Part shown: positions 44,857 to 55,141 of the stretch, piece after piece
How positions within the stretch are numbered: the stretch's first letter is position 1
Layout: each line of letters opens with the position of its first letter
Source: Ignavibacteriota bacterium
GTDB taxonomy: Bacteria > Bacteroidota > Ignavibacteria > UBA10030 > UBA6906
Length of the DNA stretch: 64,000 bases
Direction: 5' to 3'
Assembly: GCA_016707525.1 (NCBI GenBank)
Contig: JADJHP010000016.1
Location: forward strand, 46,769 to 110,768
The notes under the pieces: generated by a model
The model's database searches: none
The model's input: the letters and a program-made list of their open reading frames with translations, nothing else
Told to the model about the DNA's origin: nothing
Made by a program: the position numbers and the translations under genes

Positions 44857-45780
44857 CTACAGTTTCACCTTGGCAATGCTGGACTCGACGTCCGCGGCGG
44901 ACTTGCCGAGAGCGGCGGCTTCATCGGGGTTGAGCTTGATCTCGATGATCTGCTCCATGCCCTTCTTGCCCAGCTTCACGGGAACGCCCACGAACACGCC
45001 CTTCATGCCGTATTCGCCTTCGAGGTAGACCGAGCACGGGAGGATGCGTTTCTTGTCCTTCACGATGGACTCGACCATGGCGACGGTGGCGGACGACGGT
45101 GCGTAGTACGCGCTGCCGGTCTTCAGGTGGTTCACGATCTCGATGCCGCCGTTGCGTGTGCGTGTGATCAGCCGTTCCAGGGTCGGGGCATCCATCAGTT
45201 CGGTGATGGGGATACCGGCGACGGTGGAGTAGCGTGCGAGCGGGACCATGGTATCGCCGTGGCCGCCGAGCACGAACGCGTTCACATCCTCGACGGAGAC
45301 ATTCAGTTCGAGGGCGATGAAGGAACGGAAGCGGGCGGCGTCGAGGACGCCGGCCATACCGATCACGCGCTGGCGCGGGAGGCCCGTGGCCTTCATGGCC
45401 ACCCAGGCCATGACATCCAGCGGGTTGGAGACAACGATGAAGATGGCATTGGGGGACTTGGCGACGGCCTGTTCAGCGCAGCTCTTGACGATCGCGCTGT
45501 TGGTGTTCATCAGATCGTCGCGGCTCATCCCGGGTTTGCGGGCGATGCCTGCGGTGATGACCACGATGTCGGAGTTCGCGGTCTCGTCATACCCGTTCGT
45601 GCCGATGACACGAACATCGCTTTTCTCTACCGGAGACGCTTCGAACATGTCGAGAGCCTTCCCCTGCGGGATGCCTTCGACCACATCCACAAGCACAACC
45701 TCATTGGCCAGGGCCTTGTCCGCGATACGCTGTGCGGTGGTTGCTCCGACGTTGCCTGCCCCGATCACCGTGATCTTCAT
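44857..45780 (-). CDS. mdh: Malate dehydrogenase
   Basis: A 307-residue LDH-like malate dehydrogenase. NAD loop VIGAGNVGATTA with the acidic residue in VVLVDVVEG, Arg pair ARKPGMSRDDL, substrate Arg and catalytic His in GHGDTMVPL (VLGGHGD). It interconverts malate and oxaloacetate in the TCA cycle. It follows rpmA by 29 bp. Confidence 0.96.
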   Translation of the reverse strand: MKITVIGAGNVGATTAQRIADKALANEVVLVDVVEGIPQGKALDMFEASPVEKSDVRVIGTNGYDETANSDIVVITAGIARKPGMSRDDLMNTNSAIVKSCAEQAVAKSPNAIFIVVSNPLDVMAWVAMKATGLPRQRVIGMAGVLDAARFRSFIALELNVSVEDVNAFVLGGHGDTMVPLARYSTVAGIPITELMDAPTLERLITRTRNGGIEIVNHLKTGSAYYAPSSATVAMVESIVKDKKRILPCSVYLEGEYGMKGVFVGVPVKLGKKGMEQIIEIKLNPDEAAALGKSAADVESSIAKVKL

Positions 45781-45809
45781 GGTCGTCTCCGGTGCTGATG
45801 GTGGGTATG

Positions 45810-46064
45810 TTACTTGGAGAGAATGCTCACGACGTGGCGCGACTTGCTGATCTTCTTGAAGGCCACAACGCCGGGGGCCTTTGCGTAGAGCGTATCATCG
45901 CCGCCGATATCAACGTTCTCGCCGGGGCGGAACTTCGTGCCGCGCTGGCGGACGATGATGGAGCCTGCGGTGACGGTTTCGCCGCCGAAGCGCTTCACGC
46001 CCAGACGCTGCGCGTTGCTATCGCGGCCGTTACGGGAACTGCCTACACCTTTTTTGTGTGCCAT
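45810..46064 (-). CDS. rpmA: 50S ribosomal protein L27
   Basis: An 84-residue bL27 with the full conserved N-terminus (MAHKKGVGSSRNGRDSN) that reaches toward the peptidyl-transferase centre; no N-terminal cleavable extension. It follows rplU by 9 bp. Confidence 0.98.
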   Translation of the reverse strand: MAHKKGVGSSRNGRDSNAQRLGVKRFGGETVTAGSIIVRQRGTKFRPGENVDIGGDDTLYAKAPGVVAFKKISKSRHVVSILSK

Positions 46065-46073
46065 GACGCGCCT

Positions 46074-46385
46074 CTACTTGCCGATGCTGAGAATTTCGAT
46101 CTGAGAATAACCCTGACGATGTCCGCGCCGTACGCGATATCCCTTGCGGCGCTTCTTCTTGAACACGATCACCTTGTCCATCTTGGCGTGTTCAACAAGG
46201 GTGGCTTCGACGACGGCACCGCTCACGAGCGGGCGGCCGACGGAGACACTCTTTTCATCGCCGAGCATGAGGACGCGGTCCAGGCGGATCTTCGTTCCGG
46301 GTTTCTCATTGAGGGTGGGCACCATGATCTTATCTTTCGGTGCCACTTTGTATTGCTTTCCAGCGACTTCAACGACGGCGAACAT
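46074..46385 (-). CDS. rplU: 50S ribosomal protein L21
   Basis: A 103-residue bL21 (MFAVVEVAGKQYKVAPKDKI ... KRRKGYRVRRGHRQGYSQI). First gene of the rplU-rpmA-mdh group with a strong promoter about 30 bp upstream. Confidence 0.98.
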   Translation of the reverse strand: MFAVVEVAGKQYKVAPKDKIMVPTLNEKPGTKIRLDRVLMLGDEKSVSVGRPLVSGAVVEATLVEHAKMDKVIVFKKKRRKGYRVRRGHRQGYSQIEILSIGK

Positions 46386-46416
46386 CGATGTATTCCTCTC
46401 TCATATAGGAATGTAA

Positions 46417-46445
46417 ATGTACCAAATGATCGCAAAAAAGTCAAT
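46417..46445 (-). promoter_or_regulatory. Promoter of rplU-rpmA-mdh
   Basis: On the minus strand TTGACT (46445-46440), 17 bp, TACATT (46422-46417), about 32 bp before the rplU ATG. One of the best matches to the window's consensus, as expected for a ribosomal operon. Confidence 0.7.
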
Positions 46446-46568
46446 AATTCCTTCCCCTAAAAGGTGACCATCTCCTCCCCGGTCCCCCGGATGCCATCCA
46501 CCCCATCCCCCGGCACCCCGAAAACAGGCAAAAATCGCGGCATTGACCATACCAGGCCTTTGCCACTC

Positions 46569-47540
46569 TCAATAGGAGTCGTCCCCCGCCCACGGATGCA
46601 CCTGGTCCATCGTCCCGATCTTCTTCCTGAGGAAGGCGTACAGCCGGGGGGCGATGAACAGACAGGCCACCGCGAACAACGCCCCGCCGATCAGATCCAC
46701 CACATAATGATACCGCTGGTAGACCGTGGCAATGATCAACAGGACACCCGTCACGAGCACAAAATGCCGCGAGGCAAGGCGGTAACGCACCGCCATCCAC
46801 ATCAGCACCAGCGTCATCATGGTGTGCCCGCTGGGGAACACATCGCGCTGTGTCGCCGCCATCGCCGCCGCACTGCTCACGCCCATCGGGATGGACTCCC
46901 CCCAGTTCACGAACCAGCGGAGCGCAGGGGTCAGCCAGAGCCCGGGGATCTCCGCATCCAGCGAATTGAAATCATGCAGGGTGTACCGCGGCCCCACGGC
47001 GGGCAATGCGAAATATCCCAGATACGACAGATAGAAACCGAACACGCACGTGAACATGAAGAAATGGAATTCGCTGCGCGGGTGCTTCTTGTACAGCTCA
47101 TACCCGACGATCAGGAACAGCAGGTAGAACAGCGTATACGCGATCATCAGGAGCTCGGTGATCACGGGATGGCTGAACTGCTCCAGCCACTGCGTCGGGT
47201 TCACGCCGAACAACCACCGGTCCGCCACGATGAGCCAGTCGTCATAGTCGACCCCCTGATGGATCGGCTTGATCATGTAGTACAACTCTTTGAACGTCAG
47301 GAACACCAGCGGCGGCACGTACCAATCGTGGATCACCGCAAGGGCCTTCGAAGTGCTGCCGCGGCGTTTCGCACCGAGCAGATGGATCGCCCCGATGATG
47401 GCGGAGTTCACGAGGACCATGATCCACCATCCCGGGATGCGGCCGGCAAAGACGATGTTGATCACCGTCAGCAACGTGAAGAACGCGACGATCACCACAT
47501 CGGTGGAATGGAGGCCGTTCGCGGGCGTACGGAACTTCAT
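46569..47540 (-). CDS. PAP2-superfamily phosphatase (inositolphosphotransferase-like)
   Basis: A 323-residue membrane protein with about six helices. PAP2 motifs: VFPSGHTMMT and YHYVVDLIGGALFA, with the first basic motif in YKKHPRSE. The arrangement resembles Aur1/Ipt1-like PAP2_3 proteins. It probably removes or transfers phosphate on a lipid carrier. ATG at 47540 overlaps the rsmA stop (ATGA). Because of a frameshift in rsmA, one continuous frame fuses both genes; this fusion is not genuine. Confidence 0.85.
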   Translation of the reverse strand: MKFRTPANGLHSTDVVIVAFFTLLTVINIVFAGRIPGWWIMVLVNSAIIGAIHLLGAKRRGSTSKALAVIHDWYVPPLVFLTFKELYYMIKPIHQGVDYDDWLIVADRWLFGVNPTQWLEQFSHPVITELLMIAYTLFYLLFLIVGYELYKKHPRSEFHFFMFTCVFGFYLSYLGYFALPAVGPRYTLHDFNSLDAEIPGLWLTPALRWFVNWGESIPMGVSSAAAMAATQRDVFPSGHTMMTLVLMWMAVRYRLASRHFVLVTGVLLIIATVYQRYHYVVDLIGGALFAVACLFIAPRLYAFLRKKIGTMDQVHPWAGDDSY

Positions 47541-48350
47541 GCCCCCCCCTTCCCACCGTGCAGGGCCGCGCGGAGCTCGTCGCCCAGCCGCACAAGTTCT
47601 TCCAGGCTCAGCTCTTCCGGCCGCCGGCCGTAGTCGAAACCCGTCGCCGGAGGTTCCGCCTCCAGATGATACCGGAGCGAATTGCGCAGGGTCTTCCGCC
47701 GCTTGCCGAACACACCGCGCACCAGAGACCGGAAGAATTTCTCGTCCTTCAGGGGGAAGCGCGGCTCGGGGAGCGGGCCGGAGGCGGACCAGGGTGGAGG
47801 TGACTTTCGGCTTCGGATAGAAGACCGTGGGCGGCACTTCGAACAGGATCTCCACATCGAAGAACAGCTGGAAGAAGACCGACAGGATCCCGTAGTCCTT
47901 TGTGCGCGGCACCGCCACCAGACGGTAGGCCACTTCACGCTGCATCAGCAGGATGCTCTGAGTGATCGCGGCCCGGTGCTCCAGGAGATGGAACAGGATC
48001 GGCGAGGTGATATTGTACGGAATATTGCCGGCGATCTTGAGCTTGCCCGCCCGCCCCGCCAGCTCCGTCAGGTCCAGCTTCAGAACATCATTAAAGAGGA
48101 TCTCCACCGGCTTGCCGGCAAAGGCCTCCTGCATGCGGGCGATGACCCGCTCGTCCAGGTCCACGATCACCAGCCGGCCGGCCAGCGAGGCAAGCTCGAA
48201 TGTCAAAGCCCCTTCGCCCGGGCCGATCTCCAGGACCGTATCCGCCGGACCGGGGTCGAGAGCGGCCACGATCTTATGGGCGGTGTTCCGATCACGCAGG
48301 AAGTTCTGGCCGAGGGACGCGCGGGGGCGCAGAGGGGGGACAACGTTCAC
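47537..48350 (-). CDS. rsmA: 16S rRNA adenine dimethyltransferase (one frameshift)
   Basis: About 270 residues after frame correction. RsmA (KsgA) dimethylates two adenines near the 3' end of 16S rRNA. Motifs: SLGQNFLRD, EIGPGEGALT and NIPYNITSPIL. The frame breaks in the C-rich stretch near 47776-47786; a one-base shift joins VRLRP to LPEPRFPLKDEKFF and the normal C-terminal domain. GTG at 48350 is chosen because GAAAGG lies at the proper distance upstream. Such an essential-type gene is unlikely to be truly broken. Confidence 0.88.
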
Positions 48351-48418
48351 GACAACCCTTTCAACCGGTCCCGGTGGCACGGCAATCGCCCCCTGAGGAG
48401 GGGCAAAAATGAACTTGA

Positions 48419-48447
48419 AATATAGATAAGGGGGGGGCGAATGTCAA
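48419..48447 (-). promoter_or_regulatory. Promoter of rsmA
   Basis: On the minus strand TTGACA (48447-48442), 17 bp, TATATT (48424-48419). Nearly the E. coli sigma-70 consensus. It is divergent from the GT2 promoter at 48465. Confidence 0.7.
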
Positions 48448-48464
48448 CGCGGCCCCCGGATTCG

Positions 48465-48493
48465 TTGATTCTCTCATCAGAAAGCTGTACTTT
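48465..48493 (+). promoter_or_regulatory. Promoter of the surface-glycan operon
   Basis: TTGATT (48465-48470), 17 bp, TACTTT (48488-48493), about 40 bp upstream of the GT2 ATG at 48533. The -35 boxes of this and the rsmA promoter are about 18 bp apart. Confidence 0.65.
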
Positions 48494-48532
48494 ATTTGGA
48501 ATTAACCGTTCGGCACTGTCCGCATTAGCCCT

Positions 48533-49675
48533 ATGACCACGACCCCAGACCAACCCACCGACCAGAACGCCCAGCCGACTGAAGGGCAGCAACCGCAGCC
48601 CCAACAGCAGCAGCGCCAAGGCCAACACCAGCGGCCACCCCGCCAGCAACACCAGCGGAACCCGCAACAACCGCAGCGGGAACAGCGGGAACCACGAGAA
48701 CCTCGAGAACCGCGCGACCAGCAACAGCAGCAGGGCTGGGCTGACATCAGCGTGGTCATCCCCCTCTATAACGAGGAGGGATCCCTGAAGGAGCTCAACA
48801 CGCAGCTCCGTTCGGTGCTCGGCCGGATGAACATCCGCTACGAGATCGTGTACGTGGACGACGGCAGCACCGACCGCTCGTTCCAGGTGCTGCGCGACCT
48901 GAAACGGAACGACCGCCACATCAAGGTCGTCCGCTTCCGCCGCAACTTCGGGAAGTCCGCCGCCCTGGCCGTCGGGTTCGACAAGGCCCAGGGGAACATC
49001 GTGATCACCATGGACGCGGACCTGCAGGATGATCCTGCCGAGATCCCGTCGATGAAGCGGCGTATCGAAGACGGCTTCGACCTCATCTCCGGATGGAAGA
49101 AGGTCCGCCACGACCCCATCACCAAGACCATCCCGTCCAAGTTCTTCAACAAGGTCACCGCAATGATGACCGGCGTGAAGATCCACGACATGAACTGCGG
49201 CCTCAAGGCCTACCGCAAGGAGGTCATCAAGACCGTGAAGGTGTACGGTGAACTCCACCGCTACATCCCGGTCCTCGCCCACTGGGAAGGCTTCAAGGTC
49301 GGCGAGATGGTGGTGCAGCACCGCGCACGCAAGTACGGCAAAACGAAATTCGGCCTCGGCCGGTTCTGGAAGGGATTCCTGGACCTGCTGACGGCGATCT
49401 TCACCACACGCTTCCTCCGCCGTCCGCTGCATCTCTTCGGGCCCGTCGGCATCCTTGCCATGGTGCTCGGCGGCGGCGTCGATGCCTGGATGATCATCCA
49501 CCGCCTCCTGCTCGGCCCCGATGTGTATGCCCTCGGCAGCCGGCCGATGTTCTTCGCGGCGACGATCCTGGTCGTGATCGGGGTGCAGTTCATCTCCCTC
49601 GGCCTGCTCGGAGAAATGATCAGCAAGACGCGGACCTCAGCGGAAGAGTATTCGATCCGCGAGTTCCTCAAGTAA
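48533..49675 (+). CDS. GT2 polyprenyl-phosphate glycosyltransferase with Gln/Pro-rich N-terminus
   Basis: A 380-residue protein. The first 68 residues are an unusual Gln/Pro/Arg/Glu tail (runs such as PQQQQRQGQHQ and REPREPREPRD). Then comes a dolichol-phosphate-mannose-synthase-like GT2 domain (ISVVIPLYNEEGSL; YVDDGSTDRS; TMDADLQDDP) and two C-terminal TM helices (LFGPVGILAMVLGGGVDAWM; ILVVIGVQFISLGLLGEM). It most likely loads a sugar onto undecaprenyl phosphate. First gene of the cluster. Confidence 0.9.
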   Translation: MTTTPDQPTDQNAQPTEGQQPQPQQQQRQGQHQRPPRQQHQRNPQQPQREQREPREPREPRDQQQQQGWADISVVIPLYNEEGSLKELNTQLRSVLGRMNIRYEIVYVDDGSTDRSFQVLRDLKRNDRHIKVVRFRRNFGKSAALAVGFDKAQGNIVITMDADLQDDPAEIPSMKRRIEDGFDLISGWKKVRHDPITKTIPSKFFNKVTAMMTGVKIHDMNCGLKAYRKEVIKTVKVYGELHRYIPVLAHWEGFKVGEMVVQHRARKYGKTKFGLGRFWKGFLDLLTAIFTTRFLRRPLHLFGPVGILAMVLGGGVDAWMIIHRLLLGPDVYALGSRPMFFAATILVVIGVQFISLGLLGEMISKTRTSAEEYSIREFLK

Positions 49676-49689
49676 GGGACGGTTCCTCC

Positions 49690-50792
49690 ATGACACAACC
49701 GTGGGCGTCCATCGACGCATTGCGACGCGACTGCCGGTGGTTCCGCGGCGATGTCCCCTGCAAACCGCACAAGAAGACGGGGTGCCACTGCCAGGAGGCC
49801 GACGGCAGCGCCTGTGCGCAGTACGTCCCCCGGTCGGGCAATATCCTCATCATCAAGCTCGGCGCCATCGGCGACGTCATCCGTACCACACCGCTCCTCC
49901 GGAAATTCCAGTCCGTCCACCCCGCACACCGCATCTGGTGGCTCACCCTCACACCCGAGGTCGTGCCGTCGTCGGCGGTGGATGTGATCCTCCGTTCACC
50001 CCCCAGACCGTCGCAACGCTCAACGCGATGCATTTCGATCTCCTGGTGAACCTGGACAAGGACCGCGAGGCGTGCGCGCTCACCGCCACGGTCAGCGCGG
50101 ATGTGAAGAAGGGCTTCACGCTGGCGAACGGCAAGCCGGCACCCATCGACGCCGATGCGGAGCCGAAGTTCCTGACCGGCGTCTTCGATGACCTGAGCAA
50201 GCACAACACGCTGAGCTACCTCCAGGAGATCTTCGCGGTCGCCGGGTTCACCTTCGCGCACGAAGAGTACATCATGGACAACCATGCGGACAAGGGGTTC
50301 GTGTGGAAGCTGCCGAAGAAGAAACCGATCATCGGCCTCAACACCGGCTGCGGCGGGCGCTGGGTGTCGCGGTTGTGGGACGAGAAGAACTGGGTCGCGC
50401 TCGCGAAGAAACTCAAGAAAGCGGGCTACGAACCGCTGCTGCTCGGCGGCGAACAGGAACACGCCCGCAACACACGCATCGCCGCGAAGAGCGGCGCACG
50501 CTACCCCGGATACTTCCCGCTCAACCAGTTCATCAACCTGATGGACCAGTGCGACCTCGTGGTCTCGGCGGTCACGATGGCCATGCACATCGCCGTCGGA
50601 CTCCGGAAGCCGCTCGTGCTGTTCAACAGCACGTTCAACAAGAACGAGTTCGAGCTGTACGGCAGGGGCGAGATCCTCGAACCGGACTTCGACTGTCCGT
50701 GCTACTACTCCCCGGTCTGTCCCAACAATTGCATGCAGTACCTGCGTGTCGATACCGTCTTCGAAAGCTGTCGAAGGATCCTCCCCACTTAG
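49690..50792 (+). CDS. GT9 heptosyltransferase-like protein with Cys-rich ends (one frameshift)
   Basis: About 367 residues after joining two frames at a TT/TTT run near 49995. The N-terminus is Cys-rich (DCRWFRGDVPC, KTGCHCQ, Cys near 15, 23, 31, 33, 41), before the GT9 start NILIIKLGAIGDVIRTTPLL. The C-terminal half has IGLNTGCGGRW and LLLGGEQEHARN, and near the end a second Cys cluster (CPCYYSPVCPNNCMQ). The paired clusters suggest a metal site. Acts in LPS or surface-glycan assembly. Confidence 0.82.
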
Positions 50793-50806
50793 CCGTCCAC
50801 CCTCGC

Positions 50807-53128
50807 ATGGCACAACCAAGATCGAAGACACGGCAGCGGCCACCGTCCGGCACCCCGTGGGAGCCGTCGGACCTTCAGGCCGTCGGCTTCTTTGCGGCCA
50901 TGACCGCCCTGTTCTTTCTGAAGATCCTCCTCGGGAACGCCTACCTGTGGGAGGACTTCGTGTATCAGTGGTACCCCTTCAGGCAGTACGCCGCCACCGC
51001 ACTCGCTGCGGGTGAATTCCCGCTCTGGAACCCGTACACCGTAGGCGGTATGCCGTTCTTCGCGGAGATCCAGACCGAAGTGCTTTACCTGCCGATGCTG
51101 GCGCTCACGCTGTTCGTGAAGAACGGACTCCTGAACGTCTACTGGCTCGAACTGGTGAACGTGCTGCATTACTTCCTGGCCGCATGCGGGATGTACCTCC
51201 TCGCACGCTCCTTCGCGCTCCGCCGGATGTCGGCGCTCATCGCCGGTACGGCCTTTGCCTTCTCCGGGTTCATGGTGACCCACGCGATCCATCAGGTGAT
51301 CATCGGCGTCGCCGCATGGTATCCCCTCATGCTGTTCATGATGCGGAAAGCACTGCAGGAGAAACGCTGGACCTGGGTCTTCGTCGGAGCGCTCACGCTC
51401 GGCCACAGTTTCTTCGCCGGCTCGCCGCAGATGTCCCTCTTCTTCTACTTCTTCCTCGGCATCTACGTCGCCGTAGAGATCATCGCCACCGTGGGCGTGC
51501 GCGGACTCACCACGCGCCCGGGGCTGGTCCTCGTGGGCCGGGCGGCGACGCTCGTCGCCCTGTCGTTCGCGTTCATCATGGTGCAGCTGCTGCCGACGCA
51601 GGACCTCTCGGCGCCCTCCCAGCGCGCCACGATCACGTATGAGAAGGGGTCCGAAGGTTCGCTCGGGTGGGGACAGCTCCTCACGCTCCTCGTGCCGAAG
51701 TTCTTCGGCGCCTCGGATGCGCACGGCTACAACTGGTGGGGTCCGGGAGCGTACTGGCAGTACTGGGAGACCAGCATCTCTTTCGGCGTCGCACCGCTGC
51801 TGTTCGCACTGTTCAGCCTCCGGTTCTTCCGGACGAACCGTCACATCGCGTTCTTTGCGTCCTTCGCCCTCTTTGCGCTCCTGTTCTCGCTGGGCAAGAA
51901 CTTCTTCCTCCACGGCCTCTTCTTCGATCACATCCCGGGCTTCGCATCGTTCCGCAACCCCGGCCGCATGGGCGTGTTCGTCGCGTTCGCCGGATCGATG
52001 CTCGCCGGATTCGGATTCGATGCGGTCCTGAAGGGACAGTTCACGGAGAAGGACGGCAAGCGGTGGGTCACCACCATGGTGTGGATCAGCGGTGTGTGCC
52101 TTGCCATCGTCATCGCCGCGCTGCTCGGACTCTTCGACGGGCTCTTCCCGTTCCTTGCGCAACAGCAGCAGCGCACGTTCGTCCGGAGGGAACTCGCGAT
52201 CGCGCTGGTGACCATCATCCCGTCCTTCTTTGTCTTTTACGCGCTCATCCGGCGCAGCATGCCCGCCGGGATCCTCGGCATCCTCCTCGTGGCGATCACG
52301 TTCTTCGATCTGTACTACATCGGCGCAGAACAGAACACCGCGCCGCAGAACCCCGAGGAACATTTCGCGCAGGCCACGCCCGCTGGTCGGCTTCCTCAAG
52401 TCGCAGAACGAACTCTTCCGTGTGAACACCCGCAACACCCAGGGGATGATCATGGACCGGAACCAGGGGCTCATGGACCGCGTGTTCACCATGGAAGGCT
52501 ACACGCCGCTCATGCCGGCGCGTGTGTTCCCGCCGGCGGCGACCGCCGATAATTTCTATGACCTGCTGAACATCAAGTATTATCTCCAGACGGATTCGGT
52601 GCGCGGGACCATCGGACTGAAAGAGCGTCCGGGATATCTGCAGCGCGCGTATCTCGTCTCCACCACCTCCGTTGCCCGGAACGAAGAAGAGGTCCGCGCC
52701 CGCATGACGGCACCGTCCTTCGATCCCCGCAACGAAGCCGTTGTGGAGGACAGCACGTACACGCCGATCTCGGCCGCCGCGCCGGCATCGGCCTGGCAGG
52801 TGCGCATCACCGACCATCGCATCAACAGGATCGGCCTCACCGTGGAAACGCCGCAGGCCGGGTTCCTGGTGCTGAGCGAAGCGTATTTCCCCGGCTGGCG
52901 GGCATCGATAGACGGTGCGCAGGCGCCGGTGTACCGGACGAACTTCGTCTCCCGGGGATCCCTGTTCCCGCCGGGACGCACACGGTGGAACTGGTCTTCG
53001 ATCCCCCGTCGTTCAACCGCGGAGCGCTCATCAGCGTGCTCACCCTCCTGGTGTGCTGCGGCGGCATCGTCGCCAGCCTCTGGAACGAGCGCCGCAGCCG
53101 GCAACAGACCGAATCGGCAGGGGCCTGA
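50807..53128 (+). CDS. YfhO-family polytopic membrane protein (two frameshifts)
   Basis: About 773 residues after correction. It has a dozen or more hydrophobic helices (FFAAMTALFFLKILLGNAYL; LLNVYWLELVNVLHYFLAA) and GT-C-like features: WEDFVYQWYPFRQYA, NPYTVGGMPFFAEIQTE, HIPGFASFRNPGRMG. The C-terminal periplasmic part contains LSEAYFPGWRASIDG, typical of YfhO. Frames break at a CCC run (52379-52381, extra C) and at GGGG near 52972 (missing G). YfhO-type proteins glycosylate cell-surface polymers. Confidence 0.82.
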
Positions 53129-53129
53129 C

Positions 53130-54250
53130 ATGACGATCACCGTACTGAGCACGGCATTCCCTCTCCGCGGCGGCATCGCGCATTGTTCCGCTGCTCGTTG
53201 CCGCACTCCGGCACAAAGCATGACGTGTCGGTGCTGACGTTCAAACGCCAGTATCCGGCGTTCCTCTTCCCCGGCAAAACGCAGGAGGAGACCGGCGGCG
53301 AGGGACACGACACGCCGGCGCCGCAGGTCATGGATTCGATCAACCCGTTCAACTGGATCAGCGTCGGGTTGCGGATCCGCCGTGAACGTCCGGACCTGAT
53401 CATCTTCAAATACTGGCTCCCGTTCTTCGGGCCGTGCTTCGGCACCATCGCCGCCCTTGCCCGTTCCAACGGCCACACGCGTGATGCTCATCTGCGACAA
53501 CGTCATCCCGCATGAGCGCCGCCGGGCGATATCCTGTTCACCCGCTACATGCTCCGGTTCTCGGACCGCTATATCGTGCAGTCGAAGATCGTATTGAAGG
53601 ACCTCCTCTCGCTCAAGCCGAAGGCCGTGTACAAGCTCGTGCCGCATCCGATCTACAGCGGGTTCGGCGACGCGATGGGCAAGGATGCCGCGCGGAAGCA
53701 ACTGGGCATCACGGAGAGCCGCGTGCTGCTGTTCTTCGGCTACATCCGGCGCTACAAAGGCCTTCATATCCTGCTCGAAGCGTTCGCAGCGATGCCGCAG
53801 GATGTGCCGACACGATTGCTCGTGGTCGGCGAGTTCTACGGCGGCGAGGAAGAGTACCGCGCGAAGATCGATCAGCTCGGACTGCAGGACCGGATCACGC
53901 TGGTGGGCCGGTACGTCCCTAACGAAGAGATCCCGGCCTTCTTTTCCGCGGCCGACGCGGTCGTGCTTCCATATCTGTCCGCCACAGAGCGGCATTTCCC
54001 AGATCGCGTTCCATTTCGAGACGCCGCTCGTGATCACCGATGTGGGCGGACTCTCGGAGGCGGTGGAGAACGGCGTGCACGGGATGATCGTGGCACCGGA
54101 CGATCCCCGGGCGCTCACCGCCACGCTTAACGGAATTCTACAGCAAAGGGGCTCGGCCCATCGTTCGCCGCGAACATGAAACGGGACAAGCATCGGTTCA
54201 CGTGGGAAGCACTGGTCGATGGGATCGGTGGCCTGATGGAGGGGCGGTAG
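53130..54250 (+). pseudogene. GT4-family glycosyltransferase, at least five frameshifts
   Basis: The pieces read in order as a group 1 glycosyltransferase: MTITVLSTAFPLRGGIAH, then DVSVLTFKRQYPAFLFPG, VMLICDNVIPHERR, LLFFGYIRRYKGLHILLEA, EIPAFFSAADAVVLPYL, FETPLVITDVGGLSEAVENG and a C-terminal HRFTWEALVDG. Frames change near 53180, 53215, 53480, 53525 and 53995, and again near 54140. The protein fragments keep good family similarity throughout, which points to base-call errors more than decay. The motif ADAVVLPY...GGL carries the nucleotide-sugar site. Confidence 0.75.
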
Positions 54251-54251
54251 C

Positions 54252-55141
54252 ATGAAGGTAACGGCATGTCTCATTTGCGGCAGCACGAGGTTCAGGGCCC
54301 TTCCGTTCGGCTATGACCACGAAGGCCAGCGCCTGCAGGGCACGTTGTGCCGCGCGTGCGGGATCATCTTCCTCGATCCGCAGCTTTCCGACGGGCAGAT
54401 CACCGCGCTCTATTCCAAAGAATACTTCGAAGGCGACTTCCGCTGCGGGCACACCGGCAGCCTGTTCGATGACGCCACGCTCGCCGATATCACGGACCTC
54501 CCCCTCGTACGCCGCATCAAGGAATTCCAGCAGGGCGGGACGATGCTGGACATCGGATGCGCCGGCGAGACATTCTGAACTCCGCACGGGCCGCCGGCTT
54601 CACGGTGACGGGCGTGGAGATGTCGCCCGATGCCGCACAGCTCGCACGCACGCGGTTCGGACTCGATGTGATCACCGGCGATGTGTTCGCCGGGAAGTTC
54701 GTGGACGGCACATTCGACGTGGTCTATCTCGGCGATGTCATCGAACACCTGCCCGACCCGCGCCGCACGTTCACCGAGATCAACCGCATCATGAAACCCG
54801 GGGCGCTGCTCGTCATCGCCTGTCCCACGCAGACCAACACCCTGTTCTCGCGACTGGGGTTCTCGGCATTTGCGCTCCTCGGCAAGAGCGTCACGGTGCA
54901 CATGCCGCCGTACCATCTCTTTGAGTACAGGCCGGAGAGCATGCGTGCGCTCATGGAGCGGACCGGATTCAGCATCGTGCAGCTGGACGCCGGCGCGATC
55001 CCGCCCGGCGAGATCGCCATGCGCGGATCGTTCGCACAGAAGACGGGCAAGAAACTGATGCAGTATCCGAATGCTCTCCTCACACGCCTCACCGGAAAAT
55101 GGGGCGACCGTCTCAACGTCTTCGCGCGCAAGAATGGCTGA
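54252..55141 (+). CDS. SAM methyltransferase with N-terminal zinc-ribbon (one frameshift)
   Basis: About 296 residues after restoring one missing C near 54571 (TTCCTG read as TTCTG). The N-terminus has CLICG...LCRACG, a zinc-ribbon-like pair, followed by motif I LDIGCAG, VTGVEMSPDA, GDVIEHLPDP and KPGALLVIACP. Similar proteins occur in O-antigen and capsule clusters. The stop overlaps the next gene by 8 bp. Confidence 0.85.

Noticed and set aside
46569..48380. Single fused RsmA-PAP2 protein
   Set aside because: A one-base frameshift near 47780 explains it; the alternative frame gives a complete RsmA C-terminus and an ATGA junction.
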